Positions 37,693 to 45,571 of a stretch of 64,000 nucleotides of DNA are shown piece by piece; the first letter of the stretch is position 1; every line of letters begins with the position of its first letter. The DNA comes from Comamonas sp. BIGb0124 (GTDB taxonomy: Bacteria > Pseudomonadota > Gammaproteobacteria > Burkholderiales > Burkholderiaceae_C): the NCBI RefSeq assembly GCF_003752175.1, contig NZ_RJVF01000010.1:1-64000 (forward strand). The letters are read 5' to 3'. Below the pieces are notes generated by a model. That model was not told the DNA's origin, made no database searches, and was given only the letters and a program-made list of their open reading frames with translations. A program made the position numbers and the translations under genes.

Positions 37693-38894
37693 CCATCATC
37701 CAGGAAATCGCCGAGCAGAAGACCTCGCTCGAAGCCATTCGCCACGACATCCATGCCCACCCCGAGATCGCCTTCGAAGAAGTGCGCACCTCGGCGCTGG
37801 TGGCCGAACTGCTGACCTCGTGGGGCATCGAGGTGCACCGCGGCCTGGGCAAGACCGGCCTGGTCGGCGTGCTCAAGGGCACGGGCGGAACCGGCACCCG
37901 CGCCATCGGCCTGCGCGCCGACATGGACGCACTGCCCATGCCCGAATACAACAAGTTTGCCCACGCATCGACCAACCCGGGCCGCATGCACGGTTGCGGC
38001 CACGACGGCCACACCACCATGCTGCTGGGCGCGGCGCAGTATCTGGCGCAGCACCGTGAGTTCGACGGCACGGTGAACTTCATTTTCCAACCGGCGGAAG
38101 AGGGCGGCAACGCAGGCGCCCGCGCCATGATGGTCGACGGCCTGTTCGACCGGTTTCCCTGCGACGAGGTCTACGGCATCCACAACATGCCCGGCACCCC
38201 GGTGGGCACCTTCGGTTTCTGCGCCGGCCCGATGATGGCTTCGAGCAATCGTTTCGACATCGTGATCCACGGCACGGGCGGCCACGCCGCCACGCCCGAA
38301 AAGGCGGTCGACCCCATCATCATCGCCGCCGAAATGATCGGGGTGCTGCAGACACTCATCTCGCGCAACAAGTCGCCGTTCGAGACCGCCGTGCTGTCGA
38401 TCACGCAGGTGCACGCCGGCGATGCCTACAACGTGATCCCCGACCAGGCCGTGATCCGCGGCACGGTGCGCACCTTCAACCGCGACGTGCTCGACCAGAT
38501 CGAGGCCAACCTGCAGCGCGTGGCGACGACGCTGCCTCAGGTCTACGGTGCGCGCGGCGAGCTGAAGTTCATCCGCGCCTACCCGCCGCTGGTCAACCAT
38601 GCCACCCAGACGCACTTTGCGGCCGACGTGGCGGCAGCGACCTTTGGCGAAGACAAGGTGCAGCGCGAAGCCCACCCGATGAGCGGATCCGAGGACTTCT
38701 CGTTTTTCCTCGAAGCGGTGCCCGGCAGCTATCTGTTTCTGGGCAATGGCGACGGCACGCACCGCGCCACCGATCGGGGACCGGGCCCTTGCGAACTGCA
38801 CAACCCGAGCTACGACTTCAACGATGCGTTGCTGCCCATCGGCGCCACCTACTGGGTGCGGCTGACCGAGGCGTTCTTCAAGCGCGAGGCCTGA
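37689..38894 (+). CDS. M20 family amidohydrolase (hippurate hydrolase / IAA-amino acid hydrolase type)
   Basis: 401 aa. M20D motifs: RADMDALPMPE, HGCGHDGHTTMLLGAA (metal Cys and His), FQPAEEGGNAGARAMM, SGSEDFSFFLE. A dimerisation lid domain occupies about residues 185-295. Enzymes of this type cleave N-acyl amino acids such as hippurate or N-acetyl amino acids. It is the last gene of the importer operon and follows the FGase-like gene with an overlap. Together they suggest uptake and stepwise hydrolysis of an N-acylated amino acid or dipeptide. Confidence 0.92.
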   Translation: MTIIQEIAEQKTSLEAIRHDIHAHPEIAFEEVRTSALVAELLTSWGIEVHRGLGKTGLVGVLKGTGGTGTRAIGLRADMDALPMPEYNKFAHASTNPGRMHGCGHDGHTTMLLGAAQYLAQHREFDGTVNFIFQPAEEGGNAGARAMMVDGLFDRFPCDEVYGIHNMPGTPVGTFGFCAGPMMASSNRFDIVIHGTGGHAATPEKAVDPIIIAAEMIGVLQTLISRNKSPFETAVLSITQVHAGDAYNVIPDQAVIRGTVRTFNRDVLDQIEANLQRVATTLPQVYGARGELKFIRAYPPLVNHATQTHFAADVAAATFGEDKVQREAHPMSGSEDFSFFLEAVPGSYLFLGNGDGTHRATDRGPGPCELHNPSYDFNDALLPIGATYWVRLTEAFFKREA

Positions 38895-38980
38895 GGCAAG
38901 CGGGCCCGGTCCCGGCGGTATCACCCAGGTCGTCGCCGACGACCCGCGTGCGGCTCCTGGCCGGTGTCTTCGTGTCGCGA

Positions 38981-39008
38981 GGCCTGAGTCCGACTCAGGC
39001 CTTTTTTT
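38981..39008 (+). terminator. Rho-independent terminator ending the transporter/amidohydrolase operon
   Basis: GGCCTGAGT, loop CCG, ACTCAGGCC, then TTTTTTT. The nine-pair stem and U7 make it strong. It overlaps the last codons and stop of the convergent CorC/HlyC gene, so the facing transcripts end inside each other. Confidence 0.9.
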
Positions 39009-40299
39009 CTGGCGGCGCCACGCGCGTGACCATCACCTGGTCGATGCGGTAGCTGTCGACGTCCATGACTTCGAACTGGTAGCCGCCCCAGGTGACGGTA
39101 TCCGTGCGACGGGGCACGCGGCGCAGCATGACCATGAGGAAACCGGCCAGGGTCTCGTACTCGTCCTCGTGCAGCAGGGCGTCGATGCCCAGCACGCGCT
39201 GCACGTCCTGGATGGGCGTGACGCCGTCGATGAGCCACGAGTTCTCGTCGCGTCGCACGATCTGTTCTTCGTCCCAGGGCGAGACCAGGTCGCCCATGAC
39301 CGTGCTCATCACGTCGTTGAGCGTGACCACGCCCACCACCAGGCTGTACTCGTTGACGATCATGGCGAAGTCTTCGCCCACCTGCCGGAACTGATCGAGC
39401 ACCTCGGCCAGCGTCAGGCGGTCGGGCACGATCAGCACCTTGCGCAGCAACGACCCGTCCGAGAGCGAGATCGGCTGGTTGTTGAGCACCCGCTGGAACA
39501 GATCCTTGGCGTCGACATAACCGATGACGTGGTCGATGTCGTGATCGCAGACCGGATAGGTGGAGTAGGGCTCGGCGGCGATGCGCGCACGGACGACCGT
39601 GTCGGGATCGTCGCGCAGAAAAAACGCAATGCGGTCGCGTTGCGTCATGGCGCTGGGCACGGTGCGTGTGTCGAGCTCGAACACGTTCTCGATGACCTGC
39701 TGCTCGCGCCGCGCCAGTGCCCCCGAGAGGGCACCGGCCTCGGTAAGGGCGAGGATGTCGTCGGAGGTGATGCGCTCGTCGCGCTGCTGGGGCAGCTTGA
39801 AGAGCTTCATGAGTTTTTCTGCAACCTTGGCGTAGAACCACACCAGCGGCCGGAATACGGTCATCAGCAGGATCATCGGGCCGATCACGCGCACGGCCAG
39901 TTCTTCGGGGATGGCCATGCTCAGGCGCTTGGGCATGAGATCGGCGCCCAGGATGAAGAGGGAGGTCACCAGCAGGAACGAGGTGAGGAAACCCATCGTG
40001 CCGGCGGTGGGCTCGGGCAGCCACCACAGGTAGAGATCGGTGAAATAAGGGCTCAGCATGCCTTCGCCGACGATACCGCCGAGGATGGCCAGTGCGTTCA
40101 CGCCGACCTGCACCACCGTGAAGTAGTTGCCGGGCTGTTCCTGGATGCGCATGACTTTCTGGGCACGCGCGTCGCCGTCGTCGGCCATCTGGCGCAAGCG
40201 CAGGCGGCGCGAGGCCGCCATGGCGATTTCTGCAATGGAAAAGAAGGCGCATGCGGCGATGAGCGCCAGGAGGGCTAGCACGCTTTGGCTGAAGGTCAT
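38995..40299 (-). CDS. CNNM/CorC-HlyC family membrane protein with CBS domains
   Basis: 434 aa. Residues 1-195 are the DUF21/CNNM membrane domain (FSIAEIAMAASRRLRLRQMADDG). Two CBS domains follow (about 210-330; VPSAMTQRDRIAFF, FAMIVNEYSLVVGVVTLNDVM), then the CorC_HlyC domain at the C terminus (WLIDGVTPIQDVQRVLGI). Members are linked to Mg2+/Co2+ export or resistance; the old haemolysin label is not supported by mechanism. The gene is complete and convergent with the amidohydrolase operon. Confidence 0.92.
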   Translation of the reverse strand: MTFSQSVLALLALIAACAFFSIAEIAMAASRRLRLRQMADDGDARAQKVMRIQEQPGNYFTVVQVGVNALAILGGIVGEGMLSPYFTDLYLWWLPEPTAGTMGFLTSFLLVTSLFILGADLMPKRLSMAIPEELAVRVIGPMILLMTVFRPLVWFYAKVAEKLMKLFKLPQQRDERITSDDILALTEAGALSGALARREQQVIENVFELDTRTVPSAMTQRDRIAFFLRDDPDTVVRARIAAEPYSTYPVCDHDIDHVIGYVDAKDLFQRVLNNQPISLSDGSLLRKVLIVPDRLTLAEVLDQFRQVGEDFAMIVNEYSLVVGVVTLNDVMSTVMGDLVSPWDEEQIVRRDENSWLIDGVTPIQDVQRVLGIDALLHEDEYETLAGFLMVMLRRVPRRTDTVTWGGYQFEVMDVDSYRIDQVMVTRVAPPEKKA

Positions 40300-40534
40300 A
40301 TCCGAATGTGAGGGACGCAGCCTGCTGTGGAATCACGACCAGTTTAGCGGAAGCCCTGCTCCTTCGATGGGAGTCATCGGCAAAGAGTACGCGGTGCATG
40401 GCTCTGGCATGGCAGGCGGCCCGCCAGTGCCGGATGGCGGGCCGCGAGCGGTTAGAATGCGCTGCGCCCGTGCAGTGCCTGATGGCTCCGTGCGGTGCTG
40501 CCCGAGTGGTGAAATTGGTAGACACAAGGGACTT

Positions 40535-40889
40535 GAACGCAACCCGGTTCAATCGTCCATCGCTTCAATCGAGCGGTGGTCGGATGAGCCGGACACACGA
40601 TCGATTGCAATTTGAGCCCCTGCATGGAAACGTGCAGGGTGACGCCCGTCAAATTCGGCGAACGCCCTGGATCTGTCTGACGACAGGTTCGAGCCAACGC
40701 CGAGCCAAGCGCCTGAATGGTTCGCCATGCAGGTTGAAGGTGTAGAGAGTAGACGGCGGGTACCTAAAGCCCCGGGCTTTTCAACCAAGCCCGAGGCCAC
40801 GGTAAAGGCGTACTCCAGACCCCGAACAGGGCCGGCCAGTCGTTCTTCGACACAGGCCGGCGCTGGCGGCGAAAGCCGTAGTGGGTAAG
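40535..40889 (+). ncRNA. Group I intron (IC3-like ribozyme) in tRNA-Leu(UAA)
   Basis: 355 nt, preceded by U (exon 1 ends CTT) and ending in G, as group I introns do. Core elements are recognisable: P region AAATTCGGCGAA (40651-40662), Q region AACGCCGAGCCAAGC (40696-40710), R region GGTGTAGAGAGTAGACGGC (40739-40757) and S region AAGGCGTACTCCAGA (40805-40819). P4 forms between TCGGCG (40655-40660) and CGCCGA (40699-40704). The P, Q and R strings closely resemble the Azoarcus tRNA-Ile intron as I remember it. There is no homing-endonuclease frame. I could not fix P1 with confidence. Confidence 0.92.
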
Positions 40890-40914
40890 AAAATCCCTCG
40901 CCGCAAGGCGTACC

Positions 40915-40939
40915 GGTTCGATTCCGGTCTCGGGCACCA
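40915..40939 (+). other. Putative island attachment site (attL) at the tRNA-Leu 3' end
   Basis: The T-arm and acceptor end of tRNA-Leu, GGTTCGATTCCGG to CACCA, lies directly before the integrase gene. Tyrosine recombinases of genomic islands commonly integrate into exactly this part of a tRNA gene and restore it. No second copy of this segment was seen in the window, so the other end (attR) should lie beyond 64000. The assignment is inference from position. Confidence 0.5.
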
Positions 40940-41111
40940 TTTATAAGAAACGGCCTCGCGAAGTCTGACAACACCTCATGGATGTTGTTAGATTTCATGG
41001 GGTTACGTGTACCATCTATCCGGACTTAACGACCTGGATCCAGAGTTCTTTATCCGTATTTCCCGGGAAATGCACGGGGAACTTCACGGATCGGGCGCTT
41101 CACGGAACAGC

Positions 41112-42209
41112 ATGGCGACACCTAAAAAGACCTCCGAAGGCACCTGGCGGGTGCAGATGCAGTTGGGCGGGCAGAGGCTCAGCAGCACCTTTGCGACCAA
41201 GCGCGAGGCCGACGACTGGATTGCCCGGTCCAGAATGGAAGCCAAGGCTGCTACCAACGGCACGACGGGGGAGCTCAAGACCCTCAGCCTGGCCATGACC
41301 CGCTACGCTGAGGAGGTCACCACGACCAAGCGAGGTTGGCGTGCGGAGGGTATCCGGATCAATGCGATCCAGGGACATACCAATTTTCCCGGCCATGTGA
41401 AGCTTTCGTCGTTGACTCCCGATCACTTGGCTGCATGGCGTGATTCTCGCCTTAAGGTTGTCTCAAGAGGGTCTGTGCTTCGGGATATGAACCTGATATC
41501 GTCGATTCTGAACACCGCCCGTCGTGAGTGGCGCTGGATCAACGGTACGCCGATGTCGGATGTAAGACGGCCGCAAGAGCCTGATCACCGTGAAGTCGTG
41601 ATTTCCCGCCGGCAGATTGTCACGATGTTACGTGCGCTGGATTATGCGACAGAGGTGCGGTCAATCCGACAGGCTGTGGCTATGGCTTTTGTTGCCGCAC
41701 TGCTGACTGGCATGCGGGCGGGCGAGCTGTGTGCATTGGCCTGGGAGGACGTGAAGGAAGACCACTGCGTACTGAAGATTACGAAGAATGGCCGGAGGAG
41801 AGAGGTGCCGCTGTCGACCCGTGCTCGGCTGATTTTCCAGAGGATGCGCGGCTGGGACGATGAACTGGTCTTTGGGTTGACCAGTCAGTCGCTAGATGCC
41901 ATGTTCAGGAAGTATCGCGCCCGGGCAGGCCTGTCGGGTTTCACGTTCCATGACAGTCGGCATACAGCTGCGACCCACATCGCGGGCCGTTTGCGGTCCA
42001 AAGACGTTCCGGCCCAGCAGGCGGTGATGGATCTGTGCAAGATGTTTGGCTGGACTCGAATGGACCAGGCACTGGTTTATTACAACCCGAGGCCTGGTGA
42101 TATAGCGTCAAGGCGTGTTGCGCCACACGAAGACAGCCCCATCCGTGATCTCTCGCAATGGGTGCCCGTGCGCGGCGCGTGCTGTAGCGGTCGATGCAGC
42201 CACACGTAG
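41112..42209 (+). CDS. Tyrosine-type site-specific integrase (3' end altered)
   Basis: 365 aa from the ATG at 41112. Residues about 10-60 are an Arm-binding-like domain, about 60-155 the SAM-like core-binding domain. The catalytic domain has GMRAGELCALAW (Arg I), HDSRHTAATH (His-x-x-Arg) and ALVYYNP (Tyr nucleophile, near residue 321). All catalytic residues are present. After GDIAS the next 30 or so residues (from about 42108) run into sequence antisense to a truncated MFS gene, so the natural C terminus is lost or replaced. It probably mobilises or once mobilised the island at tRNA-Leu. Confidence 0.88.
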   Translation: MATPKKTSEGTWRVQMQLGGQRLSSTFATKREADDWIARSRMEAKAATNGTTGELKTLSLAMTRYAEEVTTTKRGWRAEGIRINAIQGHTNFPGHVKLSSLTPDHLAAWRDSRLKVVSRGSVLRDMNLISSILNTARREWRWINGTPMSDVRRPQEPDHREVVISRRQIVTMLRALDYATEVRSIRQAVAMAFVAALLTGMRAGELCALAWEDVKEDHCVLKITKNGRRREVPLSTRARLIFQRMRGWDDELVFGLTSQSLDAMFRKYRARAGLSGFTFHDSRHTAATHIAGRLRSKDVPAQQAVMDLCKMFGWTRMDQALVYYNPRPGDIASRRVAPHEDSPIRDLSQWVPVRGACCSGRCSHT

Positions 42210-42761
42210 GAGGAGGCTGATGGAGACCGACGAAAGTATGGCCGCCAGGACGAATGCTGCCGAAGCACCCGCCCAAGAGACGAGAGAACCTGCCAGTGCT
42301 GGCCCAGTGGCGAAAGCGACGCTTCGGGCTAGCTCTAAGCGCGCATTGGCATATGCAAGGTAATTTCGCGGAACCAGTGAAGCGACTAGGCCGGGCGCCG
42401 CCACGCTGGACACAACGGTGCCAACTGCGCCGAAAAAGCCCAGTATCGCCAACCAAGCTATAGAAAGTTGCGAGGATAGTAGACCGGCAAGCATGAGCAG
42501 CAACGACAACAAGCGCAGCGCTTCGCCGCCAAGCATCAATCGCCGGCGCGGCATCCGGTCTGCCAGCACTCCCAACGGCAGCGCTAATAAGAGGAATAGC
42601 AGGGTTTGTACAGCGGCCAGCAGGCCGATTTCTCCGGGCCCAGCATCAAAGGCCAGAACAGCCACAAGCGGCGCTGCCGCCAAGCTCACTTGTTCGGCCG
42701 ATTGGGCGGCCAAATTGGTAAAGGCCAAAGAAGGAAATGCGCGAGGAAGGTTTGGCTGCAT
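42108..42761 (-). pseudogene. MFS transporter, N-terminal half only
   Basis: 217 codons from the ATG at 42761. The first six transmembrane segments of an MFS exporter are intact, with the loop 2-3 motif GVLADRMPRRRLMLGG. The frame then stops right after AVFVWRNTP, where full-length relatives continue for about another 200 residues. The break coincides with the point where the facing integrase frame changes character (about 42108-42115). A deletion or recombination joined the two broken ends. It is unlikely to make a working transporter. Confidence 0.8.
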
Positions 42762-43125
42762 GAGTGCTCTCAATCTTCGATCGCAGCAGTGTTTCACTTA
42801 CTCATCATTGGTGCACCCCGATTCTTGCGGTTGAATTCGATACAGTACGTTTGCATCCGTGGCTCTTTCTTTTTATGAGACTGCTCAGCAAGCGATTGGC
42901 GATCACATGTTCATGTGCGGCCGTCTCTTGCCGTATGTGCGAGCCTGACATCTCCCCCGAATTCCGGACTTATCAAAACTAGAGGTACGGTTGCTTTCCA
43001 GCATGCCCGCAGGGGGCGCAAGGAGAAGCAATGAAGAGGTCGAGATTTTCAGAAGAGCAGATCGCGTATGTATTGACCCACTGAAAAGCTGCACAGGTCT
43101 TAAACTTGAAGAAAGAGACCTGAGC

Positions 43126-43434
43126 ATGAAGATGGAAGAAGAGATCAAACGGTGGACGGCCAAGCGCAAGAGCGCCTTGGTGATGGACATCATTCAATGC
43201 AAGACGACGGTGGCAGAGGCCAGCCGAGCGCATGATCTGACGCCCTCGGAGATAGAGAGCTGGGTGGACGACGCCAAGCGGGGCATGGAGAACGCCCTGC
43301 GGGCCAAACCCGAGGACGTTCGTGAACAGTACGAACGCCAGCTGCGTGATCTGCAGGACGCTTACGGGGAGGCCATTCTGGAGCTGCGTGCGAGAAAAAA
43401 GCTACACGCCTTGCTGGACGAGGACGGGAAGTGA
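43126..43434 (+). CDS. Inner IS transposase OrfA (DUF1153-like)
   Basis: 102 aa, starting MKMEEEIKRWTAKRKSALV, with a helix-turn-helix (TVAEASRAHDLTPSEIESWVDDAK) and a C-terminal helical coiled-coil-like stretch. This is the DNA-binding first protein of the element. Its stop overlaps the GTG start of orfB (GTGA), a translational coupling or frameshift arrangement normal for the family. Confidence 0.85.
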   Translation: MKMEEEIKRWTAKRKSALVMDIIQCKTTVAEASRAHDLTPSEIESWVDDAKRGMENALRAKPEDVREQYERQLRDLQDAYGEAILELRARKKLHALLDEDGK

Positions 43435-44253
43435 TCCTGCGCTTACAGCAAGGCTTGGCCGATGAGGGCGTTGCGGTCAGCCTGAGCCAACTATGCCGGT
43501 GGTTTGAAGTACCTCGACGCACGGTCTATTACAAGACAGTCAAGGTGCCTCCCAAAGTCGATCCCCGGTTTGCCGAGCCCATCAAGGCGCTGATCGAGGA
43601 GTCGCCATCGTTTGGCTACAGGACCGTGGCACATCTGCTGGGCTTCAACAAGAATACCGTGCAACGGATCTTCCAGATCAAGGGCTGGCAGGTTCGCAAA
43701 CGGGCTATTGGCATGCGACCGCGGATCCAGGCTCTGCCCTCTGTGGCCACAGCGCCCAACGAGCGATGGTCGACCGATCTTTGTCGAATCTGTGCCGGCC
43801 GTGCCGGCTGTACCGCGTTGGCGCTGGTGATCGACTGCCATACCCGGGAGTTACTGGGCTGGCACCTCTCGCGCAGCGGCAAGGCGACAACGGCATCGAG
43901 CGCATTGGAGCAGGCCTTGATTGCCCGGTTCGGCAGGCTCGGGCGTGTGCCGCAGCCGTTCCTTCTGAGGTCTGACAATGGATTGGTGTTCTGCAGCCGG
44001 AACTACACGGCGTTGGTCAAGAGTTATGGCCTGCAGCAGGAATTCATCACGCCCCATTGCCCTCAGCAAAGCGGAATGGTCGAACGGGTGATTCGCGCAC
44101 TCAAGGAGCAGTGCACGCATCGGCACCGATTTCGAAAGTCTCCAGCACGCGAGCCGGGTGATTGGTGACTGGACTGGTTTCTACAACACTCGCCGGCCTC
44201 ACCAGGCGCTGGCGATGAAGACTCCCGCTGAGGCATACGCATTAGCGGCCTGA
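43431..44253 (+). pseudogene. Inner IS transposase OrfB (DDE), frameshifted near its 3' end
   Basis: The frame has an HTH_21-like segment (ESPSFGYRTVAHLLGFNKNTV) and the rve core with catalytic D in WSTDLC, D in LRSDNG and E in GMVERVIRALKEQ. At 44129-44132 the run GATTTCGAAAG has one T too many. The frame as read stops at 44168, while the shifted frame continues ESLQHASRVIGDWTGFYNTRRP to TGA 44253, the normal ending. The 823-nt span is 3n+1, consistent with a single insertion. It loses about 40 C-terminal residues, so activity is doubtful. Confidence 0.85.
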
Positions 44254-44510
44254 CCTGTGCAGATTCTGCTGGGTCAATACACGTACGCACTGCGATTGGC
44301 TGAGTCAGGCACACCGGTGGTCGACGTGTGCCGCTAGATCGGCGTGTCCGAGGCGACGTACTACACGTGGAAGAAGAAGTTCGGGGACTTGGGCGTGAGC
44401 GAGCTCAAACGCCTGAAGATGCTCGAGGACGAGAACACCAGGCTCGGACGCATCGAGGCCGATCTGACGTTGGACAAACAGATCCTGCAGGAGGTCGTCC
44501 GAAAAAAGCT

Positions 44511-45365
44511 TTGAAGGCTGTCAAGCGGCGTGAGCTGGCGGCCTGGATGCAAGAACGCTTCAAAGTGAATGTGCGCCGGTCGTGCCGGCTGGCGCTGCTG
44601 CGGCCATCGGTCTGGTATGCAAAGAGCGAGGCACGCGATCAGAGCGCGCTGCTCCTGCGCATCCGAGAGATCGCGATGGACCGTCCACGATTCGGGTATC
44701 TGCGCGTGCTGGTGATACTCAATCGTGAGGGCTGGGAAATCGGCAAGAAGCGCGTCTATCGCCTGTACCGGCTGGAAGGACTGCAGTTGCGCATGAAGGT
44801 CAAGCGCCGCAAGCGCATCAGCCTGCAACGTGGTCGGCCAACGCCTGCCACAGGACCGAATCAGAACTGGAGAATGGACTTCGTGCACGATCAGATGTTC
44901 GACGGAAGGGCATTTCGGGTGCTCACGGTGATCGATCAATGGAGTCGCGCGAGTGTGACTCTAGAGACCAACTTCCGGCTCACCGGCCGGTGCGTCGGCA
45001 AGGCCCTGGAGGAGGCTGCGCTGCAGCGCGGATGGCCCCGGGCGATCACCGTAGACAACGGCACGGAGTTCACATCCAAGGCACTCGATGAATGGACCTG
45101 GCGCCGCGGTGTGAAGCTCGACTACACACGACCCGGAAAGCCCACGGACAACGGGCTCATCGAGTCATTCAACGGTCGGCTGCGTGACGAGTTCCTGAAC
45201 GTGAACGAGCTCATTACGATGCAGGATGCGCGTGAGAAATTGAGGGCTTGGCAGCATGACTACAACCATCACCGTCCGCAAGGCTCACTGGGCCACCGGA
45301 CCCCGAGTGAGTTCGTCAAAAAGAGGTCAGATCAACAGCTGAGAAGCCGCCCAACTCCAGTTTAA
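44511..45365 (+). CDS. Outer IS transposase OrfB (DDE integrase)
   Basis: About 284 aa from TTG 44511; in relatives it is made as an OrfAB fusion by -1 slippage at A6G (44502-44508). It contains an HTH_21 segment (MDRPRFGYLRVLVILNREG) and the rve domain with D in WRMDFVHD, D in TVDNGTEF and E in LIESFNGRLRDEFLN, then the typical C terminus GSLGHRTPSEF. The frame is intact, but orfA is broken, so the element can move only if another copy supplies OrfA or OrfAB. Confidence 0.85.
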   Translation: MKAVKRRELAAWMQERFKVNVRRSCRLALLRPSVWYAKSEARDQSALLLRIREIAMDRPRFGYLRVLVILNREGWEIGKKRVYRLYRLEGLQLRMKVKRRKRISLQRGRPTPATGPNQNWRMDFVHDQMFDGRAFRVLTVIDQWSRASVTLETNFRLTGRCVGKALEEAALQRGWPRAITVDNGTEFTSKALDEWTWRRGVKLDYTRPGKPTDNGLIESFNGRLRDEFLNVNELITMQDAREKLRAWQHDYNHHRPQGSLGHRTPSEFVKKRSDQQLRSRPTPV

Positions 45366-45571
45366 AAAGCGTCCGGATATGGGGGACACGTCACGACAGC
45401 GCTTAAAGGGCTAGGCAAAGCGTCCGGGAAGCCGGGGGAAGCCCAGTTCGTGGTCGCAGCCTGATTGCCTTCCCAGATCCAAACCTACGCGCCGAATAAA
45501 ATGCGCGACATCTCGCTCTCTTTTCGGGTGGACAGGCGAATAAACATATTGGATGATAGAAGTGCACGTTT

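Larger units (their letters stand above)
40500..40939 (+). tRNA. tRNA-Leu (anticodon UAA) gene interrupted by a group I intron
   Basis: Exon 1 is 40500-40534 and exon 2 is 40890-40939. Joined they give an 85-nt class II tRNA: acceptor stem GCCCGAG/CTCGGGC, anticodon arm AGGGA-CTTAAAA-TCCCT (anticodon TAA), long variable arm CGCC-GCAA-GGCG, T arm ACCGG-TTCGATT-CCGGT and encoded CCA. Neither half alone could work, and the break is exactly between U34 and A35. A TAGAAT -10-like box lies at 40453-40458. A tyrosine integrase follows 173 bp downstream, so the tRNA 3' end is probably an island attachment site. Confidence 0.93.
43069..44281 (+). mobile_element. Inner IS3-family element, 1213 bp, with CGTA target duplication
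   Basis: It starts TGTATTGACCCA and ends TGGGTCAATACA. The inverted repeats extend, imperfectly, to TGCACAGGTC (about 30 bp). CGTA flanks both sides (43065-43068 and 44282-44285). Taking out the element plus one CGTA restores the outer orfA codons for IAYALRLA exactly, which proves the boundaries. TG..CA ends and a 4-bp duplication fit IS3-family transposition. Confidence 0.92.
43031..44514 (+). pseudogene. Outer IS orfA, split by the inner IS and carrying a nonsense codon
   Basis: The gene begins MKRSRFSEEQIAY at 43031, is interrupted at 43068 and resumes at 44286 with RLAESGTPVVDVCR. Joined without the inner element it is 267 nt (88 aa), the exact size of IS407-type OrfA. TAG at the codon after VCR replaces the expected Gln (VCRQIGVSEA in relatives), so it was inactive even before the insertion or decayed afterwards. 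It ends in CGAAAAAAGC, the slippery run where relatives shift -1 into orfB. Confidence 0.85.
42946..45393 (+). mobile_element. IS3-family element (IS407-like), itself interrupted by another IS
   Basis: Ends: left TGACATCTCCCCCGAATTCCGGAC (given here in two parts, TGACATCTCCCC and CGAATTCCGGAC), and right, read inward, TGACGTGTCCCC then CATATCCGGACG: imperfect inverted repeats. Removing the inner element and one CGTA copy leaves about 1231 bp, the size of IS407 relatives. It carries orfA (split) and orfB. The four bases outside each end (AGCC and CGAC) do not match, so no target duplication is visible and one flank may have been rearranged. Confidence 0.8.

Noticed and set aside
40500-40939. 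Two broken tRNA-Leu fragments (pseudogene)
   Set aside because: The exons join without a missing or extra base, and the insert has group I core elements, so an intron explains it better.
40968-40988. ACAACA/TGTTGT hairpin after tRNA-Leu as a terminator
   Set aside because: Six AT-rich pairs with a nine-base loop and no U-run; too weak to support.
42942-45397. Target-site duplication for the outer IS
   Set aside because: Flanking AGCC and CGAC do not match; no duplication claimed.
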